This document shows, in pieces, positions 7,970-16,830 of a stretch of DNA of 64,000 bases. The stretch is taken from positions 1 through 64,000 of the forward strand of contig NZ_JBHSEZ010000014.1 in assembly GCF_042653765.1 (NCBI RefSeq), given 5' to 3'. Both the position numbers and the translations under genes were made by a program. The stretch's first letter is position 1. Each line of letters starts with the position of its first letter. The notes below the pieces were generated by a model. The model saw only the letters and a program-made list of their open reading frames with translations, did not search any database and had not been told where the DNA came from. This stretch comes from Castellaniella denitrificans. GTDB taxonomy: Bacteria; Pseudomonadota; Gammaproteobacteria; Burkholderiales; Burkholderiaceae_B.

Positions 7970-9567
7970 TCCTGCGGCAAGGCGGGCGTGCCCGGCCCGC
8001 TGAGCTGGAAGACTCCGACGGCCCGGTTCAGGCCGTTCATCTGGTCGTTGAGGGACTGGGCGGCCGTGCCCGCCTCGACCACCAGCGCGGCGTTCTGCTG
8101 GGTCACCTGGTCCATCTGGCCGATGGCCAGGTTGATCTGCTCGATGCCGGAGGCCTGCTCGCGGCTCGCCAGCGTGATTTCCGACATGATGTCGGCCACC
8201 CGCTGGACGCTGGAAACGACTTCCGTCATGGTCTGGCCCGCCCCATTGGCCAGTTCGGCGCCGGACTGGATCTTCTGCACGGTGGAATCGATCAGGCCGC
8301 GGATTTCCTTGGCGGCGTTCGAGGACCGCTGGGCCAGCGCGCGGACCTCGGAGGCCACCACCGCGAAGCCCTTGCCCTGCTCGCCGGCGCGGGCGGCTTC
8401 CACCGCCGCGTTCAGGGCCAGGATGTTGGTCTGGAAGGCGATGCTGTCGATCACCCCCACGATGTCGGACATCTGGCGCGTCGAGGCGTTGACCTCGCCC
8501 ATGGTCTCGACCACACGGGACACGGTCTGGCCGCCCCGCGAGGCGACCTCGGAGGCGGTGGCCGCCAGCGTGTTGGCCTGCTGGGCATTGGCCGCGTTGT
8601 GGCCCACCGTGCTGGTGATCTGCTCCATGCTGGCGGCGGTTTCCTGCAGCGAGGCGGCCTGCTCCTCGGTGCGCGCCGACAGGTCCAGGTTGCCATGCAC
8701 GATCTGGCCGACGGACTGGCCGATCCATTCGGTGCCCTGACGGACCTGGGCCACGGCCTGGGCGATGCCGTCGCGCATGACCCGCATGGCATGCATCAGG
8801 CTGGCGTGATCCCCCGGACGCACCGGAATGTCCACGCGCAGGTCGCCCTGCGACATGCGGTCGGCGATCTGGATGACGGCATCGGGCTCGCCCCCCAGTT
8901 GCCGCACCAGCCGGCGCGACAGGGCCGTGCCCACGACCAGCAGGATGAGCGCCAGGATCGCCGCCGCCAGCGCGAAGCCGCCGGCCTGCCCCCAGACGAC
9001 GGCGTCGACCGTGTCCAGGTACACGCCCGAGCCCAGGATCCAGCCCCAGGGCGCGAATTCCTTCACGTAGGAGACTTTCTCCACCGGCTGGTCGACGCCC
9101 GGCTTGGGCCACAGGTAGAACACGTAGCCGTCATGCGCCGGACTGGCCTTGACGGTGTCGACGAAGGCCACGAACAGTTTCAGGCCGTTGGGATCCTGCA
9201 TGCCCGACAGGTCCTTGCCTTCGAGCTCCGGCTTGATCGGGTGCATCACCATGCGCGGGACCATGTCGTTGATCCAGAAATATTCCTCGCCGCTGTAGCG
9301 CATGCCGCGGATGGCGTCCATGGCCTGCTTCTTCGCCTGCTCCTCGGTCAGGGCGCCGGTCTCGGCCTGGCGGTGGTAATAGGTGATCACCCCGTAGGCC
9401 GTCTCGACAGCCTGGCGCGCGCCGATCTGGCGTTCCTGCAGCAGGGCGCCGCGCTCCATCCACAGCAGCGACGCCGTCAGCACGACGATCCCGATGATCG
9501 CCACCAGGGTGAACAAGGCAAATTTGAACGCGGTCGAACGCGTCCAGGCCTGCAATGACCGTGACAT
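7966..9567 (-). CDS. Methyl-accepting chemotaxis protein with single Cache sensor
   Basis: 533 residues. An N-terminal membrane helix (~15-37) precedes a periplasmic sCache_2-type sensor (~40-190; YFWINDMVPRMVMHP and GYVFYLWPKPG), then a second helix (~195-215), HAMP (~215-270) and a long signalling coiled coil. The hairpin tip carries the conserved IDSIAFQTNILALNAAVEAARAGE element. The start MSRSLQ is supported by GAGGAAG six bases upstream. It probably senses a small carboxylate, judging from the sensor class, but the ligand is unknown. It is translationally coupled to the flhE-like gene. Confidence 0.92.
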   Translation of the reverse strand: MSRSLQAWTRSTAFKFALFTLVAIIGIVVLTASLLWMERGALLQERQIGARQAVETAYGVITYYHRQAETGALTEEQAKKQAMDAIRGMRYSGEEYFWINDMVPRMVMHPIKPELEGKDLSGMQDPNGLKLFVAFVDTVKASPAHDGYVFYLWPKPGVDQPVEKVSYVKEFAPWGWILGSGVYLDTVDAVVWGQAGGFALAAAILALILLVVGTALSRRLVRQLGGEPDAVIQIADRMSQGDLRVDIPVRPGDHASLMHAMRVMRDGIAQAVAQVRQGTEWIGQSVGQIVHGNLDLSARTEEQAASLQETAASMEQITSTVGHNAANAQQANTLAATASEVASRGGQTVSRVVETMGEVNASTRQMSDIVGVIDSIAFQTNILALNAAVEAARAGEQGKGFAVVASEVRALAQRSSNAAKEIRGLIDSTVQKIQSGAELANGAGQTMTEVVSSVQRVADIMSEITLASREQASGIEQINLAIGQMDQVTQQNAALVVEAGTAAQSLNDQMNGLNRAVGVFQLSGPGTPALPQE

Positions 9568-9741
9568 GATGTCTTCCTCTTTTCTTCTCATCCATAATCC
9601 GGATACGCCCGCGACCCACTTCGGGGCGGCCGCCAGCGGATCACAGCGCGGTCGCGAAACCAGTATACGATTGAAGAATTCCGTCCAAGCCGCAGAAAAA
9701 AGGCCATATCCCGGGATTCCTGTCCCGCCGACCCCACATCC

Positions 9742-10506
9742 ATGTGCATCGCCTACCTGTCCCTGGGGGCCCCCGGCTGGCCCCTGCTGATCGCCGCCAA
9801 CCGCGACGAATTCCACGCCCGCCCGACCCGGGCGGCGGGCCCCTGGCCGCAGGCCCCGGACCTGGTCGCCGGCCTCGACCTGCAAGGCGGCGGCACCTGG
9901 ATGGGCGCGACCGCCGCCGGCCGCTACGCCCTGCTGACCAACTACCGCGAGCCCGCGAACCCCGTGCCGCCCGGCGCCCCTTCGCGCGGCCTGCTGGTGC
10001 GCGACTTCCTGCTCGGCGGGGACGACCCCGCCGACTGGATCGCCGCGATCGCGGCCCGGGCGGACAACTGGGCGGGCTTCAACCTGATCGCGGGCGATGC
10101 GCGCCAGGCCTGGTACCTGGGCAACCGGGATCCCGCCCGGGCGCCCCGCCGCCTGGGGCCCAGACGCTACGTACTGACGAACCACCTGCTCGATACCCCC
10201 TGGCCCAAGGCCGCGCGGCTGCGCGCCTCGCTGGACGCCCTGCCGCCCGCCGCCTGGGCGTCCGAACCCGAACAGGTATTCGAACGGCTGCGCGACACCA
10301 CGCCGGCCGAGGACGCGCGGCTGCCGGCCACCGGTCTCGCCCTGGAACGCGAACGCCTGCTGAGCAGCCCCTTCATCATCAGCCCGGACTACGGCACCCG
10401 CTGCTCGACGGTCCTGGCGGGGGCCGCCGACGGCCGGACCTTCTTCAGCGAACAGGGCTACGACGCCTCGGGGCGCCTGCGCGAACGCCACGACTGGCGG
10501 CTGTAG
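9742..10506 (+). CDS. NRDE (TANGO2-like) family protein
   Basis: 254 residues with the family hallmarks: MCIAYL with Cys2 as first residue after Met (Ntn-hydrolase-like nucleophile position), the name-giving NRDEF at ~24-28, GGTWMG, and RSTVL-type sequence (RCSTVL) near the end. The cellular function of bacterial NRDE proteins is not established; eukaryotic TANGO2 is linked to heme/lipid homeostasis. Stand-alone gene upstream of the yqeY-like gene. Confidence 0.85.
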   Translation: MCIAYLSLGAPGWPLLIAANRDEFHARPTRAAGPWPQAPDLVAGLDLQGGGTWMGATAAGRYALLTNYREPANPVPPGAPSRGLLVRDFLLGGDDPADWIAAIAARADNWAGFNLIAGDARQAWYLGNRDPARAPRRLGPRRYVLTNHLLDTPWPKAARLRASLDALPPAAWASEPEQVFERLRDTTPAEDARLPATGLALERERLLSSPFIISPDYGTRCSTVLAGAADGRTFFSEQGYDASGRLRERHDWRL

Positions 10507-10615
10507 GCCGGCCCGCGCCGCGGCGGCCCGGATCCCGCGCGCGACGCCCCGGACCGGATAATGGCTCCGGGGCGCGCGCTAAAATGCCGTTTTTCACGCC
10601 CCACAGGACAATCCC

Positions 10616-11071
10616 ATGAGCACCGGGCTCGCCAGCCAGATCACCGACGCCGTCAAGGCCGCCATGCGCGCGCACGACAGCACCCGCCTGGGCACCCTGC
10701 GGCTGCTGCAGGCCGCCATCAAGCAAAAAGCCGTGGACGAGCGCGTCGAACCCGACGACGCGGCGATCCTGGCCATCATCGAGAAGCAGGTCAAGCAGCG
10801 CCGCGAGTCCATCGCGGCCTTCGAGTCCGCCGGCCGCACCGACAGCGCCAACCGGGAACGCGCCGAACTGGACATCCTGAAGGAATTCCTGCCCCAGGGC
10901 GCTTCACCCGAGGAAATCGCGGCCGCCATCGATGCCGCCCTCGCCCAGGCCGCCGGCCAGGGCCTGCAGGGGGGCGCCGCCATGGGCGCGGTCATGGGAC
11001 AACTGAAAAAGGCGCTGGCCGGCCGCGCCGACATGGCCGCCGTATCGGCCCAGGTCCGCGCCCGGCTGTAG
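10616..11071 (+). CDS. GatB/YqeY domain protein
   Basis: 151 residues of the YqeY family: an N-terminal helical region with RLGTLRLLQAAIKQ, EKQVKQRRES, and a C-terminal QGGAAMGAVMGQLKKALAGRADM segment shared with the tRNA-interacting tail of GatB. Members are thought to act in tRNA-dependent amidation or tRNA binding; direct function is unproven. AGGA precedes the ATG. In many proteobacteria the gene lies between rpsU and dnaG; neither is seen here. Confidence 0.85.
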   Translation: MSTGLASQITDAVKAAMRAHDSTRLGTLRLLQAAIKQKAVDERVEPDDAAILAIIEKQVKQRRESIAAFESAGRTDSANRERAELDILKEFLPQGASPEEIAAAIDAALAQAAGQGLQGGAAMGAVMGQLKKALAGRADMAAVSAQVRARL

Positions 11072-11142
11072 CCGGACCCGCATCCGGCCGGATCACGTCG
11101 TTGGTTCGCCTCGCGCTCCGGCCGAATGCGAGCCCGGCTGAT

Positions 11143-12141
11143 TCAGCCGACGGCGGCCTCCGGCACCAGCGGCAGACCGTCCCGGATCTGCCGGACCAGA
11201 TCGGGATTGCGCACGAACGCCCGGCCGAAGGCGACCGCCTCGCCGCGTTCCGCCTGCACGGCGCGCAGCGCGGAATCGGGATCGTAGCCCTCGCTCAGCA
11301 CCAGCGCGCCGCTGAAGGCATCCCGGATCGCCGGGGCCAGCGCGTCCGCGCCCTCGTGCTCGCGCACGCAGATGAAGGCGATGCGCCGCTGGCCCAGTTC
11401 GCGGGCCACGTGGCGGTACAGCGCCGCGGGATCCGAATCCCGCATGTCGTAGCGGTCGCCGCGCGGCGACAGGTGCACCCCGACGCGCCCCGCTCCCCAG
11501 ATGCCGGCGCAGGCATCGACGATTTCCAGCAGGAAACGGCTGCGCTTGCACACCGAGCCGCCGTAGTCGTCCTGCCGGCCGTTGGAGCCATCGTGCAGGA
11601 ACTGGTCGATCAGGTAGCCGTCGCCGGCATGCACTTCCACCCCGTCGAACTCCGCCAGCCAGGCGTAGCGGGCCGCCTGCTCGAAATCCGCGATCACGCG
11701 CCGGATCTCGTCGAGCCGCAGGCTGCGCGGCACGACGAAGCCCCCGGCCTGCGGACACGGTCCCCGGCCGCAGGCGATGGCGCTGGGCGCCACGGGCATC
11801 TCGCCCGACAGGTATTCGGGGTCCGACACCCGGCCGGCATGCCACAGCTGCAGGACGATGCGCCCGCCGCGCCGATGGACGTCGTCCGTCACCGCCCGCC
11901 AGCCCTGCGCCTGGATGGAATTCCAGATGCCCGGCGTATCGGGATGCCCGATGCCCAGCGGCGACACCGAAGCCGCCCCCGCCAGGATCAGGCCCGCGCC
12001 GGCGCGCTGGGCATAGTACGCGCGCATGCCGTCGTCGGGCACGCGGCGCTGCGCGGCCCGCGCGCCCGACGAGGGTGCCATGACGATGCGGTTGGGCAGC
12101 TCGATTTCCCCCAGCCTGACCGGATCGAACAAACTTGTCAT
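11143..12141 (-). CDS. Old Yellow Enzyme-family NADH:flavin oxidoreductase
   Basis: 332-residue FMN-dependent TIM-barrel ene-reductase. Seen: MTSLFDPVRLGEIELPNRIVMAP start, LQLWHAGRVS, FDGVEVHAGDGYLIDQFL with the flavin/substrate-facing His, and the C-terminal FMN phosphate site (ALVLSEGYDPDSA, VAFGRAFVRNPDL). Reduces activated C=C bonds or nitro compounds with NAD(P)H. Substitution of the usual HGAHGYLL by HAGDGYLI is visible. Divergent from ktrA; start chosen at MTSLFDP by family alignment. Confidence 0.85.
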   Translation of the reverse strand: MTSLFDPVRLGEIELPNRIVMAPSSGARAAQRRVPDDGMRAYYAQRAGAGLILAGAASVSPLGIGHPDTPGIWNSIQAQGWRAVTDDVHRRGGRIVLQLWHAGRVSDPEYLSGEMPVAPSAIACGRGPCPQAGGFVVPRSLRLDEIRRVIADFEQAARYAWLAEFDGVEVHAGDGYLIDQFLHDGSNGRQDDYGGSVCKRSRFLLEIVDACAGIWGAGRVGVHLSPRGDRYDMRDSDPAALYRHVARELGQRRIAFICVREHEGADALAPAIRDAFSGALVLSEGYDPDSALRAVQAERGEAVAFGRAFVRNPDLVRQIRDGLPLVPEAAVG

Positions 12142-12223
12142 ATCATGCGGGAAAAAGCGGGGCTGGTTCAGCGCATTCCCTGTCTCGATTTGCTGCAACG
12201 CACCATCCAGATATCAGATTCAT

Positions 12224-12247
12224 GTAAAAATCCATCAGGGTTTTTAC
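12224..12247. repeat. Inverted repeat in the OYE-ktrA intergenic region
   Basis: GTAAAAATCC and GGGTTTTTAC form a 10-bp stem with one T-G wobble around an ATCA loop. It lies between the divergent oxidoreductase and ktrA starts, where an operator or a leader hairpin would be expected. Confidence 0.45.
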
Positions 12248-12308
12248 CAGATTTTCATGTCCCTGACCATGGCTGAAACGCCATCCGGGACCTGTACCAA
12301 GGAGCACC

Positions 12309-12965
12309 ATGGGACAATTCGCCGTCATCGGCCTGGGCCGCTTCGGCAGCGCCACCTCGCTGGAACTGATGCGGCTGGGCCATTCGGTCCTGGGCGTGGA
12401 CGCCGACGGCCGCGTCGTCGACCAGATGGCCGACCGGCTGACCCGCGCCGCCATCGCCGACGTCACTGAGCGCGACGCCCTGGCCGAACTGGGGCTGCCC
12501 GAATACGACGTGGTCCTGGTCGCCATCGGCGAGGACCTGCAGGCCAGCCTGGTCTGCACCGTGCACCTGAAGGCGCTGGGCGTGAAGGTCCTGTGGGTCA
12601 AGGCGTCCTCGCGCGCGCACCACCTGATTCTGGCCAAGCTGGGCGTCAACCGCATCATCCATCCGGAAGACGAGATGGGCATCCGCATCGCCCAGGTGCT
12701 CAGCTACCCCATGGTCAACGACTACATCTCGCTGGGCAACGGCGACTTCGTGGTCGAAATCGAAGCCAGCGCGCAACTGGACGGCCGCACCCTGGGCGAC
12801 GCCCTGACCACCGATCCCCCGGGCGCCATCCACGCCCTGGCCGTCAAGCGCAAGGGCGAGACCACCGTGCACCCCACGGACCAGTTCGTGGTGCGCGCCA
12901 AGGACACCCTGATCCTCTTCGGCCCGCTGCACTACCTGAAGAACGCCGCGCCGAAACTGCGCTGA
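12309..12965 (+). CDS. ktrA: Ktr/Trk potassium uptake regulatory subunit (RCK domain)
   Basis: 218-residue cytosolic RCK protein. The N-terminal Rossmann fold has GLGRFGS (~8-14) and D29 for nucleotide binding; a C-terminal RCK_C (TrkA_C) domain occupies ~135-215. It forms a ring gating the KtrB pore in response to ATP/ADP. The single RCK module and the neighbouring KtrB indicate Ktr rather than the double-domain TrkA. AAGGAG lies just before the ATG. The downstream ktrB starts 16 bases after its stop. Confidence 0.92.
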   Translation: MGQFAVIGLGRFGSATSLELMRLGHSVLGVDADGRVVDQMADRLTRAAIADVTERDALAELGLPEYDVVLVAIGEDLQASLVCTVHLKALGVKVLWVKASSRAHHLILAKLGVNRIIHPEDEMGIRIAQVLSYPMVNDYISLGNGDFVVEIEASAQLDGRTLGDALTTDPPGAIHALAVKRKGETTVHPTDQFVVRAKDTLILFGPLHYLKNAAPKLR

Positions 12966-12981
12966 CCGCCCCGACCCGAGC

Positions 12982-14346
12982 ATGGCCCGCTTTTCCATCC
13001 ATCCGCTGCTGGCCTACCGCCAGGCGCGCCGCACCGGGCAGCTGCAGGCCAGCCCGCCCGCGGTCCTGGCCGGCAGCTTCCTCGTCCTGATCCTGATCGG
13101 GACCGTGCTGCTGTCCCTGCCGGTGGCGCAGCGCCACCCCTTCGGCGTGTTCGAGGCGCTGTTCACCGCCACGTCCGCCGTCACCGTCACCGGCCTGATG
13201 CTGATCGACCCGGCCACCGACCTGAGCTTCTTCGGCCAGGCCGTGGTGTTGGCCCTGGTGCAGGTCGGCGGCATCGGCTTCGTCACCTTCGCCATCATCG
13301 CCACCCTGACGCTGGGCAAGCGTGTCAGCCTGAAATACCAGGCCCTGGCGCTGGAGGCCTTCAACCAGACCAGCGTGGTCCGCATCCGCCAGACGGCGCT
13401 GACGGTGCTGAAATTCTCCCTGGCGATCGAGGGCGCGGCCATCCTGATCCTGACCCTCTGGTGGTGGCGCCACGACAGCCTGGGGCATGCCTTCCTGCTG
13501 GCCGGATTCCACGCCGTCTCGGCCTTCAACAACGCCGGCCTGTCGCTCTTTCCCGGCAGCCTGGCCGGCTTCACCGGCGATCCGGTCACCACCTTCGTGA
13601 TCACCGGCTGCGTCATCCTGGGCGGGCTGGGCTTCAGCGTGCTGGCCGACATCCAGCAGAAGCGCGGCTGGGCCACGCTGGCCTACTACACGCGGCTGAT
13701 GCTGATCGGCACGCTGGTCCTGAACCTGGCCGGCTTCGCGCTGTTCTGGCTGATCGAGGCGCGCAATCCGCATACCCTGGGCGCATTGCCGGCCGCCGGC
13801 CAGGGACTGGCCGCCTGGACCCAGGTCGTCGCCGCGCGCACGGCCGGCTTCGCCAGCGTGAACGTCGACCAGCTGTACGACAGCTCGCGCTTCCTGCTCA
13901 CCTGCCTGATGTTCATCGGCGGCGGCTCGCTGTCCACGGCCAGCGGCATCAAGCTCGCCACCTTCATCGTCCTGCTGGCCGTGGTCCGGGCCTACATCCT
14001 GCAGCGCAAGGAAGTCGTGCTGATGCACCGCACCATCGCCCCCGAATCCATCCAGAAGGCCCTGGCCCTGATGATGGTGTCGGGCCTGCTGGTGTGCCTG
14101 GGCATCTTCCTGGTCAGCCTGTTCGAGGACCTGCCCTTCATCGCCGTGGTCATGGAGGTCATGTCGGCCTTCAGCACCACCGGCATCAGCCCCGACCTGA
14201 CCGGCGCCCTGACCCTGCCCAGCCAGATCGTGCTGATGCTGCTGATGTTCGTCGGCCGCCTGGGGCCCCTGACCCTGGTCTACAGCCTGGGTACGCAGCG
14301 CCGCAGCCGGGTGCGATACCCGGAAACGGTGGTGCAGATAGGGTGA
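12982..14346 (+). CDS. ktrB: Ktr-type potassium uptake membrane subunit
   Basis: 454-residue K+ translocating subunit of the Trk/Ktr/HKT superfamily. All four pore loops with their filter glycines are visible: SAVTVTGL, SAFNNAGL, ARTAGFAS and SAFSTTGIS. The N-terminal cytosolic stretch is short, and the C-terminus is basic. It operates with the RCK protein encoded immediately upstream; Na+-dependence of transport is usual for Ktr systems but cannot be read here. Confidence 0.93.
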   Translation: MARFSIHPLLAYRQARRTGQLQASPPAVLAGSFLVLILIGTVLLSLPVAQRHPFGVFEALFTATSAVTVTGLMLIDPATDLSFFGQAVVLALVQVGGIGFVTFAIIATLTLGKRVSLKYQALALEAFNQTSVVRIRQTALTVLKFSLAIEGAAILILTLWWWRHDSLGHAFLLAGFHAVSAFNNAGLSLFPGSLAGFTGDPVTTFVITGCVILGGLGFSVLADIQQKRGWATLAYYTRLMLIGTLVLNLAGFALFWLIEARNPHTLGALPAAGQGLAAWTQVVAARTAGFASVNVDQLYDSSRFLLTCLMFIGGGSLSTASGIKLATFIVLLAVVRAYILQRKEVVLMHRTIAPESIQKALALMMVSGLLVCLGIFLVSLFEDLPFIAVVMEVMSAFSTTGISPDLTGALTLPSQIVLMLLMFVGRLGPLTLVYSLGTQRRSRVRYPETVVQIG

Positions 14347-14403
14347 TTCATGTACTACTATTACTTTTTTTCCCAGACCCAACCTCTCATTAGGATCCCG
14401 TCC

Positions 14404-15222
14404 ATGGTGATTTCCATCGCACGACAGGCGGCGCTGTGCGCCGCTCTCGGCCTTGCCGGCCTGGCCACCACGGCTTCGGCCGCCACGCTGAAAATCGGCA
14501 CCGAAGGCGGCTACCCGCCCTGGAGCATGGTCGACGCCAGCGGCAAGGTCACCGGCTTCGACGCCGACGTCGGCCATGCCCTGTGCAAGAAGCTCGACAT
14601 GAAGTGCCGCTTCGTGGTCCAGGCCTTCGACAGCCTGATCCCCGCCCTGCAGGCCGAACGCTTCGACCTGGTGATCTCCGGCATGTCCGTCACCGCCGAG
14701 CGCGCCAAGGTCATCGCCTTCAGCATCCCCTACGCCACGGAAGATTCCGCCTTCGTGCTGCCCAAGGACGACGCGCTGCTCAAGGCCGCCGATCCCAAGG
14801 CCCTGATGGCCGGCCTGGCGGGCAAGACCGTCGGCGTGCAGAGCGGCACCACCCAGGGCGCCTTCCTGCAGAAATACGCGCCCGACCTGAAGCTCAAGAC
14901 CTACGAGACCCAGGACCAGATGCAGATGGACCTGTCGGCCGGCCGCCTGGACGCGACCTTCTCCGAAGTCACCCCGCAGAGCCAGTTCCTGGACACCACC
15001 GGCAAGGGCAAGTTCGTCATGGCCGACGCCGTGGTCAAGAGCAGCGCCGACCCGGACATCCTGGGCCTGGGCATCGGGGCCGGCATCAACCAGAAGAACA
15101 CCGAGCTGAAGGCCAAGGTGGACAAGGCCCTGTGCGAACTGATCGCCGACGGCACCATCAAGTCCTCCAGCACCAAGTGGTTCGGCGTCGACCTGTCCAA
15201 CTACGCCGCCTGCAAGAAGTAA
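14404..15222 (+). CDS. Polar amino acid ABC transporter substrate-binding protein
   Basis: 272 residues with a clear Sec signal peptide (MVISIARQAALCAALG..., cleavage near TASAA). The mature part is a type II periplasmic binding fold: LKIGTEGGYPPW at the start, GFDADVGHALC, FDSLIPALQ, and GKTVGVQSGTTQ at the hinge, all as in HisJ/ArtI-like proteins for basic amino acids. The ATG at 14404 is preferred over an earlier one because it starts the signal peptide. It heads an operon with two permease genes, separated from them by a strong hairpin. Confidence 0.9.
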   Translation: MVISIARQAALCAALGLAGLATTASAATLKIGTEGGYPPWSMVDASGKVTGFDADVGHALCKKLDMKCRFVVQAFDSLIPALQAERFDLVISGMSVTAERAKVIAFSIPYATEDSAFVLPKDDALLKAADPKALMAGLAGKTVGVQSGTTQGAFLQKYAPDLKLKTYETQDQMQMDLSAGRLDATFSEVTPQSQFLDTTGKGKFVMADAVVKSSADPDILGLGIGAGINQKNTELKAKVDKALCELIADGTIKSSSTKWFGVDLSNYAACKK

Positions 15223-15236
15223 TGCCCGACGACGCG

Positions 15237-15258
15237 GCCGGCGCCTCCGGGCGCCGGC
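15237..15258 (+). terminator. Intercistronic hairpin after the binding-protein gene
   Basis: A 9-bp perfect stem GCCGGCGCC/GGCGCCGGC closes a TCCG tetraloop, 14 bases after the binding-protein stop and ~65 bases before the permease start. No T-run follows. Such hairpins usually stabilise or partly terminate the upstream message, which would give excess binding protein over permease. Confidence 0.5.
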
Positions 15259-15322
15259 GTCACTCCCCCGGGGCCGCCGCCCGCCACGCGCCGGCGCCGC
15301 CCCGGGGCTTTCGATCGATTCC

Positions 15323-16039
15323 ATGATCCAGACCCTGCACGACATCCTGAGCGCCGGCTGGGGCGCCATGCTGCTGCGTGGCGCGGCCATGACCGTCTTC
15401 ATCAGCGTGTGCGGCATCGGCCTGGGCATGGCCATCGGCATCGCCGGCGCGGTCGCCAAGACCGGCGCCAGCCGCCCGGCGCGCGCGCTCGTCGGCCTGT
15501 ACACCCTGATCGTGCGCAGCGTCCCCGAACTGCTCATCATCTACCTGCTGTTCTTCGGCGCGGTGCAGCCCGCCGCCGACCTGGCCGACTGGCTGGAATG
15601 GGACGACCTGATGAGCACCGTCTTCCCCATGCTGATCGGCATCCTGGCCATCGCCCTGATCTCCGGATCCTACAGCGTCGAGGTCTTCCGCGGCGCCTTC
15701 AAGGCCATCGATCCCGGCCAGCTCGAAGCCGCCCGCGCCATCGGCATGGACCGCGGCCAGTGCCTGCGGCGCATCACCTTGCCGCAGCTCTTCTGGTACG
15801 CCCTGCCCGGCGCCAACAACGTCTGGCAGGCCGCCCTGAAGGACACCGCTCTGGTCTCCCTGGTGGGCCTGGTCGAACTGATGCGCGCCGCCGTCCTGGG
15901 CTCGGCCGCCACGCGCGCGCCCCTGATCCTGTACCTGCTGGCCGGCATCCTGTATTTCCTGATCGGCGCCTGCAGCCAGGGCCTGTTCGTTTGGGCCGAA
16001 CGCCACTTCGGGCGCGGCATGCGGGGGGCCGGACGATGA
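15323..16039 (+). CDS. Amino acid ABC transporter permease (HisQ/ArtQ type)
   Basis: 238-residue inner membrane permease with an early GAAMTVFISVCGIGLG segment, RSVPELLIIYLLFF (the RxTPxLLQ region of the family) and the EAA loop EAARAIGMDRGQCLRRITLPQ that docks to the ATPase. Stop and next start overlap (ATGA). The preference cannot be fixed beyond polar/basic amino acids. Forms a heterodimer with the next gene's product. Confidence 0.88.
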   Translation: MIQTLHDILSAGWGAMLLRGAAMTVFISVCGIGLGMAIGIAGAVAKTGASRPARALVGLYTLIVRSVPELLIIYLLFFGAVQPAADLADWLEWDDLMSTVFPMLIGILAIALISGSYSVEVFRGAFKAIDPGQLEAARAIGMDRGQCLRRITLPQLFWYALPGANNVWQAALKDTALVSLVGLVELMRAAVLGSAATRAPLILYLLAGILYFLIGACSQGLFVWAERHFGRGMRGAGR

Positions 16040-16719
16040 TCGAACTGTTCGAACACGCCGTTCCCGTGCTGATCGAAGGCTTCTGGATCACCCTGCGTAT
16101 CGGCCTGTTCTCCATCCTGTTCGCCTCGCTGCTGGGCCTGGGCGCGGCGCTGATGCGCACCGCGCGCAACCCGCTGGTCTCGGGCGCGGCCTTCGCCTAC
16201 AGCACCGTCTTTCGCGGCACGCCGCTGCTGATCCAGCTGTTCCTGCTGTACTACGGCATCGGCACCCTGGGCTTCGTGCGCGAACAGCCCGCCCTGTGGT
16301 GGCTGTTCTCCGACGGCGCGCGCTGCGCCATCCTGGCCATCGCCCTGAACAGCGGCGCCTACATGAGCGAGGCCATCCGCGGCGGCCTACAATCCGTGCC
16401 GGCCGGCCAGCTGGACGCCGCCGCGTCCTGCGGCATGAGCCGCCTGCAGATCTTCCGCCGCATCCGCTTCCCCCTGGCCATCCGCCAGGCCTTCCCGGCC
16501 TACAGCAACGAGCTGGTGCTGGCCATCAAGGGCACCAGCCTGGCCTCCACCATCGCCGTCATGGAGCTCACCGGCTTCGCCCGGCGCCTGATGAGCCAGA
16601 GCTACCTGATCGTCGAAACCTTCATCATCGCCGGCATGCTGTACCTGGCCATCAACGTCACGCTGCTCGGCTGCGCCTGGCTGGTGGAGCGCAGGCTGGG
16701 GATCCGGACGGGGGAATAG
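16036..16719 (+). CDS. Amino acid ABC transporter permease (HisM/ArtM type)
   Basis: 227 residues, partner of the preceding permease. It shows FWITLRIGLFSILFASLLGLG, RGTPLLIQLFLLYYG and the EAA loop DAAASCGMSRLQIFRRIRFP, then NELVLAIKGTSLAS. The start ATG overlaps the previous stop by four bases. No ATP-binding subunit gene follows; the next genes are a toxin-antitoxin pair, so the ATPase must be encoded elsewhere or be shared. Confidence 0.88.
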   Translation: MIELFEHAVPVLIEGFWITLRIGLFSILFASLLGLGAALMRTARNPLVSGAAFAYSTVFRGTPLLIQLFLLYYGIGTLGFVREQPALWWLFSDGARCAILAIALNSGAYMSEAIRGGLQSVPAGQLDAAASCGMSRLQIFRRIRFPLAIRQAFPAYSNELVLAIKGTSLASTIAVMELTGFARRLMSQSYLIVETFIIAGMLYLAINVTLLGCAWLVERRLGIRTGE

Positions 16720-16817
16720 GATCGCAGGCCGCCACCCCTTCGAAATCCGCGGAGGGACATGCAGCGCCAGAGTGGCTCATAAGTCTACGTAAACACCATA
16801 TAAGCAGGGTGCTGATG

Positions 16818-16823
16818 TATACT
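16818..16823 (+). promoter_or_regulatory. Putative -10 element of the AbiE operon
   Basis: TATACT lies 7 bases before the abiEi ATG, with no ribosome binding site between. Transcription would start at or next to the ATG, suggesting a leaderless message. No good -35 is seen. Confidence 0.35.
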
Positions 16824-16830
16824 TAATCCC

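Noticed and set aside
12844..15540. An 898-codon minus-strand open frame opposite ktrB and the ABC operon
   Set aside because: Gln/Asp/Gly-rich composition typical of antisense frames at high GC; the plus-strand genes are clear.
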